Shown: positions 9,511 through 19,594, numbered from the stretch's first letter. The stretch: 22,026 nucleotides of DNA from Hypsibius dujardini (GCA_001579985.1 LRSR01010168.1:1-22026); one strand, 5' to 3'. A program made the numbers and translations. Notes: generated by a model not told the origin, from the sequence alone.

Positions 9511-9566
9511 GCGGAGCGGAACGGAGTCGGCAGGCGGAGCGGAACGGAGTTGGCAGGCGGAGCGGG
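9511..9566. repeat. 23-bp GC-rich tandem repeat upstream of MITD1
   Basis: Two full copies of GCGGAGCGGAACGGAGT(C/T)GGCAG at 9511 and 9534 are followed by a partial third at 9557. The array sits about 90-140 bp upstream of the MITD1 ATG, in the likely promoter or 5' UTR. The region 8950-9360 shows nothing I can name. Confidence 0.9.
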
Positions 9567-9652
9567 CTGTGGTTCTTCACCTGATATGCAGTTCAATTCA
9601 ATTCGAGCGTAATGCATTATTATTGTTTGTCAGCTGATTGAGAAATTGGGAT

Positions 9653-10820
9653 ATGGCTTCTGCAAAAAATGGCACCGGGGCGGCGCGGTCGGAGACGCTG
9701 GATCCAACAGTCGGACAGATTCTTGTACTGGCTGTGCAAGCCGAAAAGGACAAGCGATACATTGCGGCGGTAAACTTTTACACGGAGGGCATCCAGATCC
9801 TTGTGGATGGCATCAAAGGTAAGCCAATCCAACAATCAAGTGACGGGCTTGCATAAGCACTGCCTCGAATTGTTTCTTGCTATAATTTAGGGCTGAAATA
9901 TTTTCTAAAATTAAGGAATTTAAAATTATAGCTATTGAATGCTCGGAGCTGCTTTTTATTTCCTCTTCAAACTGACAGCAGAGTTAAGATTCAAAAATCA
10001 AACATCATGTTGACTGTTTGATTGATGGATTTATTGATTAGACTGCATTTAACCGTATCAGAATGATAATAAATCGTTTGATTGATTCATGGATTTATTG
10101 ATTAGACTGCATTTAATCGTATCAGTATGCTGATACATAGTTTGATTGATTGAATAGTTAGATATAATTCAAAGTGTGTTCTTTTTCAGGGATTTCTGAT
10201 CCGGTCGTACGCAATCAACTCAAGGCCAAAGCAGAAGAATATATTGCGAGAGCGGAGCACCTGAAAAAAATTGTGGAGGACGAGAAGAAGAAGAACGAGG
10301 GCTACCATGAGCAGATAATCATCGAGGAGGACGCGGTTGGTTTCGGATTAGAGAAGGTCTTTCTCCAGTACCTAGACCAGAATTTGACCGAAGTGGAGAT
10401 TGATGATCCATATATTCGTGCCAATCACCAGGTATGTCGTATGTGCCTCTTTTGCGCTTGTGACGGCAAACGATGCATTTTACCTTCTGCATTCTGCATT
10501 CTGTAATAATCAATCAATCAATGGATCGCAAACAATAGCATAGGAAGTTGCCATCCAATATTTGCCTGACTGGCATATGAACTTATCAATCCAGACAAAG
10601 CTGGCAAAAAGGAATAAAATAAACACATATCGGTGGCTCGATCAAACTATGCCAACGGACAAAGACAGCAAGGCAGGCATTAGGCAGGCAGGTAGACAGA
10701 CAAACAGACAGACACGCAGGCAGACAGACAAACAAACGAACAGACATCAGGCAGAAATGGAGACATGCAGACAGTCAAAGAGAAAGAAAGACGAACGGAC
10801 AGACAGACAGACAGACAGAC

Positions 10821-10859
<39 letters not shown>

Positions 10860-11802
10860 CAGACACTTTCACACTCTCACACAAATAAGTGTCTGCCAGG
10901 AGTCCGTCAATACGTGATGTGTCTTATCTCCAAGCCATATGCTTGGACTTCACAGGTATTTTCGAATTTGTCGCCCCAATCTCAGAGATTTCGATATTTA
11001 AACATGGTTCGTATTTTTGTCTAAATTTTTGTCTTTTTCAGATTCAAAACTTTCTCCGCTTTTGTGCCGTGCTGGTCAAGCATGCCCGTAATGTGGTTAC
11101 AATTCGACTGAGAACCACAAGAGATCCGGTTAGTCCGTTCGTCTTCCTTGGTTACTCGGCGCAATTTTCTATGATGAACGTGCTGAATTTTATGCGGTCA
11201 GTGAAGTAACGTGCAGTTTATTCTCTTTTGCAGAAACCGGAGAGCAGGCAAAATCAGCTGACTCGCTTGGACGATATTCGTATAGGCCTATTGGAGCGGA
11301 AAATCAACCTGTTTGTAGAGTATTGCGATACCCTTCATGATCGGGAAATAAGGTACTACAGTGTACTGTATTACACCAAACCACAAACAGGCAAAAGAGA
11401 CAGACATGCAGACACTCATGCTGACAGACAGACAGACAGGCAAACAGACAGACAGACAGGCAAACAGACAGACAGCCAGGCAAACAGACAGACAGGCAAA
11501 CAGATAGACAGGCAAACAGACAGACATACAGACAGACAGGCAGACAAACAGACAGACAGGCAGGCAGACGTACATATATACAGATATATAGACGAACAGA
11601 CATTTTGCAGTTGGGAAATATGCTCTTGTTTCCAAGGTTCAACAACGGCTGGCTAATAAAAATCGGCAGAGGTCTGGACTACTTCAAACGAGCTGATTCC
11701 AACCGGATCGAATTTCTGGAGCTGGACTTCCGGCCGTGTCTCGCCACTACGATAGACATCGTATTTTCAAGCGCGAAATGTAAAGCAAAAAGGTTGAAAT
11801 GA
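9653..11802 (+). CDS. MITD1: MIT domain-containing protein 1
   Basis: MITD1 binds ESCRT-III subunits through its N-terminal MIT domain and coordinates cytokinetic abscission. Its C-terminal domain has a phospholipase D-like fold that binds membranes. Exons 9653-9818, 10190-10431, 11042-11128, 11234-11352 and 11637-11802 join in phase to 259 aa (human about 249). The MIT helices span about residues 15-95. Family-specific stretches follow: EDPYIR-like [29 protein letters not shown] and [11 protein letters not shown], then [13 protein letters not shown] near the C-terminus. The start ATG is the first in frame before the MIT domain. The DNA between IRLRTTRD and the next exon is a normal ~105-bp intron. 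Introns 2 and 4 are largely CAGA arrays and intron 1 contains a tandem duplication. The exon 5 acceptor (TTTCCAAG) is somewhat weak, but the frame across it reproduces the conserved motif exactly. Confidence 0.96.
10017..10152. repeat. GATT-bounded tandem duplication in MITD1 intron 1
   Basis: Two units of about 60 and 64 bp each start with TTTGATTGAT and share ATGGATTTATTGATTAGACT and GCATTTAAYCGTATCAG. A third unit begins at 10141 and stops after GATTGATTG. Confidence 0.92.
10675..10868. repeat. CAGA array in MITD1 intron 2
   Basis: CAGA units, interrupted near 10740-10795 by diverged A/G-rich sequence and ending in pure CAGA, lie between MITD1 exons 2 and 3. Confidence 0.95.
11386..11605. 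repeat. CAGA array in MITD1 intron 4
   Basis: CAGA units with frequent CAGG and CAAA variants fill about three quarters of the 284-bp intron (11353-11636). Confidence 0.95.
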
Positions 11803-12263
11803 TCTCGTCCTCTCTGTCCCTTTTCCTTTCTTGATTCCACTTGTCGTTATATTTTTTTACAAGTACTTTTAAAATTTTGACCCTTACACGACTCCAGTGT
11901 TGGGCGATTTCATGTTTTTACATGTAAAACGTCCAGCTTGAATTTCTCCGCCCTGATGGTACCCTGCCAATCCACATTTGTAGTACGAGGGTACTTTCAG
12001 TTGGCCTTCGTACTGACAGGATAAACGAGATATTCTGTAAGCCATCATCAATTGCAGGTAGCAGTGCGAGCTCAATCTCAATATACATCTCAACGGGCAC
12101 CAGGGACCTAGCAATTTACCTTAGGTCGTTGAGCGTAGGGTAAGTTCTATAAATACAGACTATGCAGTACCGGTCGAGGCACTGCGAAGAAGGAATCCCA
12201 CAACCGTTCATGTTTTAGGTATGATACATATCAGAGAAAGTCGCACACAACGCAAGATGTCCA
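11803..12263. other. tail-to-tail spacer between MITD1 and OPA3
   Basis: The spacer holds the 3' ends of both genes. A minus-strand open frame (12114-11884) contains four cysteines and a stretch near GQLKVPSYYKCGLAGYHQGG that looks protein-like, but another frame there is open too and I recognise no family. No AATAAA is evident for either gene. Confidence 0.5.
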
Positions 12264-13076
12264 TCAGTGTTTATGATGGTCCGTGTCGGTCTCCACCAGC
12301 ACCACCGTCTCCGGCTGCGGCTCAAACTCAATCTTCACCTGCTGCGGCACATACTCCTGCAGTTTGATGTTCTTCGGCTTGAGCGCCATCACCGCGCGTG
12401 TCAGCTCGCGGATCTGCGCGTCCTGCCGTTCGGACAGCATGCCAATCTCTAAAATGCCGTTTTCCATCTTCTTAAGACGCTCCTGCGCCGCAATCTCCTT
12501 GGCCGCTTCTTTGCGGGACGACCGCATATAATCCAGCACCAAACACAACGCAGCAATGCCGAATATCACAGTCTCCCCGAGGATCTCCGCGCCTTGCTCG
12601 ATGGCCTGGTCTTGGTTGAGTTTGGCCACTTTTACGGGGCCACCGAGATTCAGCACCCACATTTTGATTTTCACGTCCGCCCAATGGTAAACTGGGAGAA
12701 AAAATATAACTCATCAATCAAGCGAACAAGTTACTGCTGTTCTGTTGAACTGCACGCTATCATTTCCCAAAATCAACCGATCAATCAAACAAGTCACTGC
12801 TGTTCTGTTGAACTGCACAAAATCATTTCCCAAAATCAATCGATCAATCGCTATCTCGCAATACTCAATTGCGGTAACTAAAACCCGTAGTAATCTTAAC
12901 CGCAGGATGTTTCCCTCAGTCATCGTCGACTTACATTGCGCAGGCGGCATGCAGATATATGTTCTGAAAAAAGGGCTGGCTTTGGCGCGATTTTTTATTC
13001 CCGCAGCGATGGGTTTGCTGATCTGTCGGACAGCCAAATACGCGAGCTTCGCCAAGGGAAAGGCGGCGACCACCAT
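12264..13076 (-). CDS. OPA3: optic atrophy 3 protein homologue
   Basis: OPA3 is a small mitochondrial membrane protein affecting mitochondrial morphology and lipid metabolism. Human mutations cause Costeff syndrome and dominant optic atrophy. Exons 13076-12935 and 12691-12264 join in phase (T|TT making Phe) to 189 aa (human 179). The conserved N-terminus is clear: [20 protein letters not shown], then [12 protein letters not shown]. Exon 2 gives [17 protein letters not shown], the conserved [16 protein letters not shown] and the hydrophobic CLVLDY segment, followed by a probable coiled coil (about 115-160) and a divergent tail ending TDHHKH. Exon 1 has 142 coding bases, the same splice position as human OPA3 (c.142/143). 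The first ATG of the family motif is used; an upstream TTG-initiated extension in the same frame is not needed. It is divergent to SUCLA2. Confidence 0.96.
12713..12850. repeat. AATC-bounded tandem duplication in OPA3 intron 1
   Basis: Two units of about 67 and 63 bp begin at 12713 and 12780 with ATCAATCAA. They share CTGCTGTTCTGTTGAACTGC and ATTTCCCAAAATCAA. A third ATCAATCG follows. Confidence 0.93.
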
Positions 13077-13992
13077 TTTGATTTCCAAAAAAAAATATTA
13101 TTTTGCACCGGAAGCGGGCGAAGTAAGTGGAAAAATTTCCAGCAGGCGGTCTTGCGTCAGCAGCGATTGCACGGCGAGGAAGAAACCAAAATTAGCTGAT
13201 AGCGTCGTTAAATTCCTGGTTAAAAAATTCCCTCGGCCCCCCAAACCCAGCAAACATCCAAGAGCATCGAGTTCACTTAAAAACAACAAATTAGTTTGAA
13301 AAATATTGTGAATAAAAAAACAACCAAAAGACCCAGTTCTGGAAGACTGGATCTGGATAATCGCAACAATAAAAAAGGAGAGCACTGTCACAGCATTAGA
13401 TCAATTCTTTGATTGAACTCTTTGCGAGAACATTCAAGGGGCCCAGAGAAAATGGGCTGAACATGTGTGTGTGAGCTTTAACACGGGTTCCTACCGCTGC
13501 CGTTCCTAGCAGTAGCGGAACCAACAAAATAAGCCTCTCCGTTCCGCCTTTCCGCTGTTATATAAATCCTCCCAGTTTACAAAATATCATCTCGCCCTTG
13601 ATCCCTGGGCGCGTCGCTCTTCCTCCAAATTGTTTTCTGCAACGGCCAATTAATTTCTTATTAAATTTTGGATTCACGGAAGTTGCTTTGGGAACTCTTC
13701 GAGTTAATTGGAAGAAGTTTCGGGGGTGGAACTTTGATTTAGTGTAGCCATTGGGCAGCATCCCCGAACATCATCGATTTTGGCTGGGAATCGCGTTTAA
13801 CTTGGGATTCGAATTCGAAAACAAGTGAGGATTCGGATTTCGGAAGGGTTTCATAGGTAGGTTGCGGTCATACGTCCTAATCCTTGTTGTAATTTCGAGA
13901 GGGCGAGGCATTTTCCCGTCTGGTTTTTGGATTTTTTGTCTTTTGCCACGCTGTAGCTGAATCTGTTGATGCGTGTTTAGAAAGCGGGAAAG
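13077..13992. promoter_or_regulatory. shared upstream region of divergent OPA3 and SUCLA2
   Basis: These 916 bp separate the two start codons. No gene is convincingly present. Short minus-strand frames at 13761-13558 and 14034-13771 have no recognised similarity, and the second runs antisense to SUCLA2 exon 1. A GC-rich block at 13533-13555 (reverse complement GCGGAAAGGCGGAACGGAGAG) resembles the 23-bp repeat upstream of MITD1. That it contains promoters for both genes is inference from position only. Confidence 0.45.
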
Positions 13993-14661
13993 ATGTCCTT
14001 GCTGTCGAAGTGCGGAACATGCCTGGGAAAGCAATCTCTACAAGCTGGAGATTTTCTGCGGAGAGTGAGTTTCCGGAAGAGGTCATTTGATTATTGCTAC
14101 TCCTGCTTGATAGGTTGATTGTGCATATTTGTTAACCGTAAATTATAAAGCATTAAACCCTGCGCTTGATTGATCGATTGTGCATATTTGTTACCCGTAA
14201 GTTATATAGCATTAAGCCCTGCGCTTGATTGATCTATTGCCATATTCTGGAAGATTTATCGTTTTATTGATTGATTGTTCATGTGTGTTTGTTTATAGAT
14301 ATGTCCAGCTGTTTCAGCGGCATCCCAGCAAGTCCGGAATCTCTCCATCCATGAGTACATGTCAATGAAGATTCTGCAGGATGCTGGAGTGCCGGTTCCC
14401 AAGTTTGCCGTGGCGAGTACACCGAAAGAAGCCCGTGCTGCTGCCGAGTCGTTGGGTATGTCTTCATGTAAACTTGTGTCAGGAAAGTCTGTAAAAAGTT
14501 CTATAATTGTATACAGAAAGCAAAGACATGATGATCAAAGCACAGGTCCTCGCTGGCGGTCGCGGAAAAGGATATTTCGACTCCGGTCTGAAAGCCGGTG
14601 TCAAAATGATTTTCTCGTAAGCTGATTCGCCTGTCTGTCTGTCTGCCTGCCTCCCTATCTG

Positions 14662-14722
<61 letters not shown>

Positions 14723-15516
14723 TTGTCTGTCTGCCTGTCTGCCTGCCTGCCTGCCTGTCTGTCTGTCTGTCTGTTTGTTTGTCTGTCTGCTTGTCTATTT
14801 GTCTGTCTATCTGTCTGTTTGTCGTTCTGCCTGAACGCCTTGTTTTCATTGACAGGCCCGAAGAAGCAGAACAGCTTGCCGAGAAAATGATTGGATTCAA
14901 GCTTATCACGAAGCAAACCGGTGAGCGTGGGCGCATCTGCAGCAAAGTTATGATTAGTCAAAGGCTCTTCACCAGGAGAGAATTTTATTTCGCCATTGTT
15001 ATGGACAGAGCGACTCAGGTGCGGGAATTCCTGCTTCAACTTATTCATTAATATTTATTTCATGCTCCCGGAATTTAAATGGGCGTGGTGTTTCGTATAT
15101 ACAGGGACCCGCGTTGATTGGGAGTTCCCAAGGCGGTGTGAATATCGAAGACGTCGCCCGTGATAGTCCCGACGCCATCAAGACCCTACCCATTAACATC
15201 GAAAAGGGTTTGACGCGGGAACAGTGCCTTAAATTCGCCAATGATGTCGGCTTTGAGGATTTGTCGGAGCAGGCTGCCGACATCATGGTCAAGCTGTATG
15301 CCATATTTCTTAAAAAAGATGCGACAACCGTGAGTCACTTTTAATGTTGATCCATGTTGATTTTTATGGCATCTGAACGTTCTTGGTCACTTTCTGCAGG
15401 TGGAAATCAATCCGCTGGCGGAGGATTCTAGCGGACACTGTATGGAGACCCCTTGCTTATTCGTCCCTCTCGTTGCCTGAGTTCTTCTCTTTGTCTCTTT
15501 GTCTGTCTGTCTGTCG

Positions 15517-15562
<46 letters not shown>

Positions 15563-17163
15563 ATCTGTCTGTCTGCCTGTCTGTTTGTCTGTCTATCTGT
15601 CTGTCTGTCTGTCTGTCTGTCTGCGTATCTGTCTGTTTGTTTGTCTGTCTGTCTTTCTGCCGTGTTTGTCTGCACGGGTGTAGTTGTTGTTGTTTTTTCA
15701 ACTGCCACAGGATTGTTGTTCAGCTCTGGTCGTCTTGTAGTGTATTGCGTGGATGCAAAACTCAACTTTGACGACAATGCCGACTTCCGCCAAAAGGAAC
15801 TGTTTGCTCTCCGTGACTGGAGTCAAGAAGACGAACGGGAACACGAAGCTTCCAAATTGAATGTATGTGCGCCTGTTTAAAAGCTTCCGTGTCTTGTTCT
15901 AGTACACACATGGCCACAGTTTTGGGTGGCAGACTTTAAGCCAAAAAGGGTGGTCCGAGTTCGAGCCGAATTAAGTCACTGCGTGCACTCGCTCTTGACC
16001 ACAGCTGGCCATGCAGCCTTCACTCGATTGATCGATTGATTCAATTGATTTGTTCAATTTAATTTTTCCGTTGGATCGGGCATTAAATGAAAGATTGAGG
16101 AGAAAGCAGTGGCAAGTGCTAGCCAAGAGTGGCTCCAACTCAGACCACCCGAAATTGTGGCCATGTGTGTAGTGCACTTTTCACTTCTGTATAGATTAAC
16201 TACATCCAACTTGACGGGAACATCGGATGCCTGGTCAACGGCGCTGGTCTTGCTATGTCAACGTAAGACAAGTTTAGCGTCAGTGAAAAGCTGGTTCGTT
16301 TTCCTTAATTATTTATTTAATCCTCTTTTTTTCACTGAATCCTTCCAGAATGGATATTATCAAACTACACGGCGGTTCGCCGGCCAATTTCTTGGACGTC
16401 GGTGGCGGTGCCACCGCCGAGCAAGTCATGAACTCCTTCAAACTCATCACATCAGACCCAAACGTAAAAGAATCATTTTCTGATTATGGCGACGTCGTTT
16501 TCCTTATAGTGATGACTGCTTTGCAGGTACAAGCCGTGCTCGTCAACATTTTCGGCGGTATCATGCGTTGCGATGTTATTGCCAAAGGCATTATTATGGC
16601 GGCTGAAACGCTGGACCTCAAAGTGCCCATCGTCTGCCGACTGCAGGGGACAAACGTCGAAGACGCAAAAATTTTAATCGCGACGAGCCGGATGAAGATT
16701 CTTGCCTGTGACGATCTAGACGAAGCCGCAAAAATGGTAAATCTCTTGACCTTGGTCCATGTCTGACACCTTTAGTGTCTGCCTGTCTGCCTGTCCGTCT
16801 CCCGGACTGTCTGTCTGCCTGTCTGCTTGTCTGTCTGTCTGTGTTTGTCTGTCTGACTGTCTGACTGTCTGTCTGCTTGTCTGCTTGTCTGTCTGTCTGT
16901 GTTTGTCTGTCTGACTGTCTGTCTGTCTGCCTGCCTGTCTGCCTGTCCGTCTCCCGGGCTGTCTGTCTGCTTTTCTGTCTCCCGGGCAGTCTGTCTGTCT
17001 GTCTGTCTATCTGTCTGTCTGTCTGCGTGTCTGTCTGAGTCTGTTGGAAATGAATTCGGCATTAAGTGGCAATTGTTTTTTCTTTCAGGCTGTCAAGCTG
17101 GCAGCGATCGTCAGACTCGCGAAGGAAGGCGGACTAGACGTCAAATTTGAATTGCCCATCTAA
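13993..17163 (+). CDS. SUCLA2: succinate-CoA ligase [ADP-forming] subunit beta, mitochondrial
   Basis: This is the beta subunit of the matrix enzyme that converts succinyl-CoA, ADP and phosphate to succinate, CoA and ATP in the TCA cycle. Eleven exons join in phase to 448 aa: 13993-14064, 14299-14455, 14517-14616, 14856-15018, 15105-15329, 15400-15439, 15741-15862, 16195-16262, 16349-16463, 16527-16736 and 17089-17163. The first ~40 residues are basic, a probable targeting peptide. [18 protein letters not shown] starts the mature protein. The ATP-grasp region includes [26 protein letters not shown] and the metal-site stretches [10 protein letters not shown] and DAKLNFDD. The CoA-ligase domain has [35 protein letters not shown] and [14 protein letters not shown], ending VKFELPI. 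Motifs fit SUCLA2 better than GTP-specific SUCLG2. Exon 6 is only 40 nt with a weak donor (T|GTATGG). Introns 3, 6 and 10 are mostly CTGT arrays. Confidence 0.97.
14117..14234. repeat. 59-bp tandem duplication in SUCLA2 intron 1
   Basis: Two units start at 14117 and 14176 with GATTGTGCATATTTGTTA. They share CCTGCGCTTGATTGATC at their ends, with few differences. Confidence 0.93.
14632..14832. repeat. CTGT array filling SUCLA2 intron 3
   Basis: CTGT units with CCTG and TTTG variants occupy 201 of 239 intron bases, starting about 15 bp after the donor and ending about 23 bp before the acceptor. Confidence 0.96.
15487..15672. repeat. CTGT array in SUCLA2 intron 6
   Basis: CTGT units with TTTG, ATCTG and CCTG variants lie within the 301-bp intron 15440-15740. 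Confidence 0.96.
15904..16170. mobile_element. short inverted-repeat (MITE-like) element, copy B, in SUCLA2 intron 7
   Basis: The termini are near-perfect inverted repeats: ACACACATGGCCACAGTTTT at the left and, as reverse complement, ACACACATGGCCACAATTTC at the right, each continuing GGGTGG. AGT immediately precedes and follows the element (15901-15903, 16171-16173), a possible 3-bp target-site duplication. It is 267 bp with no coding frame. The reverse complement closely matches copy A in EIF2B1. Confidence 0.87.
16778..17042. repeat. CTGT array in SUCLA2 intron 10
   Basis: CTGT units carry a higher-order repeat: a block with CTGCCTGTCTGCCTGTCCGT and then CTCCCGG occurs at about 16779 and again at about 16927. 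The array fills most of the intron 16737-17088. Confidence 0.95.
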
Positions 17164-17608
17164 AGAACATCAACATCTCAAGCAGCCAGCACAGTTTGAA
17201 CGAACCACCAACACCTCTTGTGAGAAGACAAATCTCGCCTTTTTACAGATACTATTTGACTTTACTTTACTCCTCTCTCATGCCGCGGTGTGGTGAACCT
17301 AGTCCGAGTGCGTGCGTCTCCCGTGGCTGGTGGGTGTCGATGTTTTTCTCTCTCTCTTATTTATACAGCCCGTTCGCAAACTCGCGTGCTGTTTGAAACG
17401 GATTTGTAATGTCTTATTAGTTAGCCAGTGTTTTTTCAATTAGCTGCAATCGAATACTGCGGATGTCCGGCTGTGTGCGTGCATTTCTTGCGTGCATTTC
17501 TCCGCGTTTGCAAACTTATTATTTCTGATTGTTTCAGACGGTGCTTCGAAGGCTGGGCTTTATTTTGTGATACCGAAGATGCCTAGTACGATGAGATAAA
17601 ACATTTTC

Positions 17609-17614
17609 ATTAAA
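17609..17614 (+). terminator. candidate polyadenylation signal (ATTAAA) of SUCLA2
   Basis: ATTAAA lies about 446 bp after the SUCLA2 stop in otherwise non-coding DNA. No AATAAA occurs in between. Position only; no transcript evidence. Confidence 0.3.
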
Positions 17615-17819
17615 ATCGCTTTTTCGGTCCACATGAAAAAATGTGATTGCGGTTATGGAATTCTTCCCATCCTCCCGATCATCATCTACACGCCAAAAAA
17701 ATCGGGACGCTCGATTTGTCAAGAGGCTCTTTGTTACCACAAGGCTGCAGGCTATACAAAAACGTGTTTTGATTTGAGTGGGAAGTGTGCCGTGTGCAGC
17801 ATTTCACGTACTGCAGATT

Positions 17820-18014
17820 GCACATGTGGTCAAAGTTCGCTTGCTGAATTGAACTGAATTGTTTGGCTACGCATTTAATCAAGAAATCAAGCGATGAGAA
17901 AAGCAGCGGCGTGCTGTGGCCAAAATTGGCTCAAACTTTGACCACCCTTATTTGCTGGCATCCAGTAGAAAGTTGGTTTTAACTTGGTTAGCGCTCTCTT
18001 GTGACCACGTGTTT
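17820..18014. mobile_element. short inverted-repeat element, copy C (diverged)
   Basis: The ends are GCACATGTGGTCAAAG at the left and, as reverse complement, CTAAACACGTGGTCACAA at the right. The interior reverse complement (GGGTGGTCAAAGTTTGAGCC, then TTTTGGCCACAG and GATTAAATGC) matches copy A in order. The right arm also shares GCTAACC with the foldback element at 9368-9495. It lies between SUCLA2 and the ITM2-like gene; 18015-18328 holds no gene I can support other than the 3' flank of the latter. Confidence 0.65.
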
Positions 18015-18328
18015 AGTTTATACAGCTGACAGAACGGTGCTGTCTGTCTCCACCAATTAGCATAACTAATAACAACGAAGCAAGTGGAAAGTGTGCCTAG
18101 AAAATCTCTCGTCCATCAAATTGCCGAATCCTGCTGCTCCGTTCACACCTCACACTAATCAGATTTCCCCCCGACAACAACACAGAAAGAAACTGCGCGT
18201 GCAATTTCACACCTCCAAATCACTATGTAATTTTATACACAATTTGTTTTCCCACGAAAAAAAAGAATTAAATTAATGGGCTCGTTGTTCGTCCTGTCTT
18301 CCTCCTCATCCTCCTCATCCTCAAGGGT

Positions 18329-19372
18329 TCAACGGCGTTTGTGCATGACGATATTGACCCGATGGAGCGAACTGCCGGCGAACTCGCCGAAGGTCACGCG
18401 TTCCGAGGCGACGGTGCTGCCACCAGCGTCCCGTCGGACCCTCTCGACGGCCTGGTCGCCGTCCGTCTCCCGGCTGACCAGCATGTAGGTGGGCGACCGG
18501 CGACACTCACGCGAAATGAAGGGACCCAGTGCGGAGAGGTCCTGGACGGGCAGGGGGTCGGCGTAGTAGGTCTGGCGGACCGCGTCCCCGTCGACAGTGT
18601 AAGTGCCGTCCTACAATGACAGCGAAAAAGAACAGTGTGTGAGATAAGTCACTGACTGAAGTGCTGTCTGTGGATTATGAGGAACGGGGGGGGGGGCTTT
18701 GTTTTAAATGATGAACAAACAAAAGGAGCGGCGTCAATGCACACTGCAGTGTAGACAAGAGCGCGTAAAGAGAGAGATAAGAGCGTGCAGTGCGCTAGTA
18801 AGCCGTGGCGGTTATACTGGGTTATAGATGGAAAGACCGGAAGTGAATTTCCGCGCGATTACTGCCGATGTATGCGGAAAGCTAAACCGTAATGTTGCGA
18901 TTTGGAGTAGCTGGACTGTCGATTGCTCTATCTGCGTCTGTCTGTGTCTGTCTGTCTGTCTGTGTCTCTGTCTGTCTGTCTATCTGTCTGTCTGTCTGTA
19001 TTAGTCTGTCTGTTTGTCTGCCTATCTGTCTGTATGTCGGCCTGCCTGTCTGTCCACGCGTTTGTTTGTTTGTCCGTCTACCTGCCTGCCTGCCTGTCTA
19101 TCTGTGTGATTGTGTGTCTGTCTCATTTGCTACTCATTGACAATAAAGCCATGGTCAAAAGATCACGGCGCGTTCTCCACATCCGAAGGTTCCGAGTTGA
19201 GAGGATTCACTCAAAAGGCAAAGGTGGCTCGATCAAAGGAAGGACAAGACATCCAATTTACCTCTAGACCACGAAAGAACTCAAGGAGGTCTTGAGGGGG
19301 CTTGATGATGCTGCGGTTCAACGGCATCACGTAGCAGTCTTGGCTTTGCATGTCGAGGATGGCGGTCAAGTT
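18329..19372 (-). CDS. ITM2/BRI-like BRICHOS-domain membrane protein, last two exons (partial)
   Basis: ITM2 proteins are type II membrane proteins with a lumenal BRICHOS chaperone-like domain whose C-terminal peptide is released by furin-type cleavage. Two exons, 19372-19262 and 18610-18329, join in phase to 130 codons plus stop. The first encodes NLTAILDMQSQDCYVMPLNR, then PPQDLLEFF, which closely follows the ITM2 pattern (CYVxPLNxSIxxPPxxLLE). The second encodes DGTYTVDG and LSALGPFISRECRRSPTYML; together they give the two conserved BRICHOS cysteines. Downstream is VERVRR followed by Asp, a furin-like site in the place of the ITM2 cleavage site. The released tail would be about 39 residues and contains no Cys. 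The N-terminal cytosolic and transmembrane exons lie at higher coordinates and were not found before 22026. The intron between the exons contains a CTGT array. Confidence 0.85.
18925..19132. repeat. CTGT array in the last intron of the ITM2-like gene
   Basis: CTGT units with GTGT, TTTG and CCTG variants lie within intron 18611-19261. Confidence 0.95.
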
Positions 19373-19594
19373 CTGCGGAAATACAAGACGGAATCAATTA
19401 ACACACAGACACACAGACATCGCACTGCAACACGTCAGAGTGTACTGGCAAACTATCGTGTTTCTAGCACGTTCCTTGAATTTCACGCTTGGTAAATGTA
19501 CACCGAAACTAGGTCGAAACCGGTACTATAATCAGCAGTGCCTAGCTAGACTAGACTTGCGTCTGTTTAGGTATGTGCCGCAGTGTACCTTTAT

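Noticed and set aside
12745-13299. 184-codon plus-strand open frame
   Set aside because: It runs antisense through the OPA3 intron and exon 1, includes the intronic tandem duplication, and has no similarity I recognise.
13558-13761. 67-codon minus-strand frame with basic composition between OPA3 and SUCLA2
   Set aside because: It has an ATG but no recognised family, no splice signals and no support beyond length.
17633-17857. Cysteine-containing plus-strand frame downstream of SUCLA2
   Set aside because: It runs into the copy C repeat element and follows the likely SUCLA2 polyadenylation site; no family similarity.
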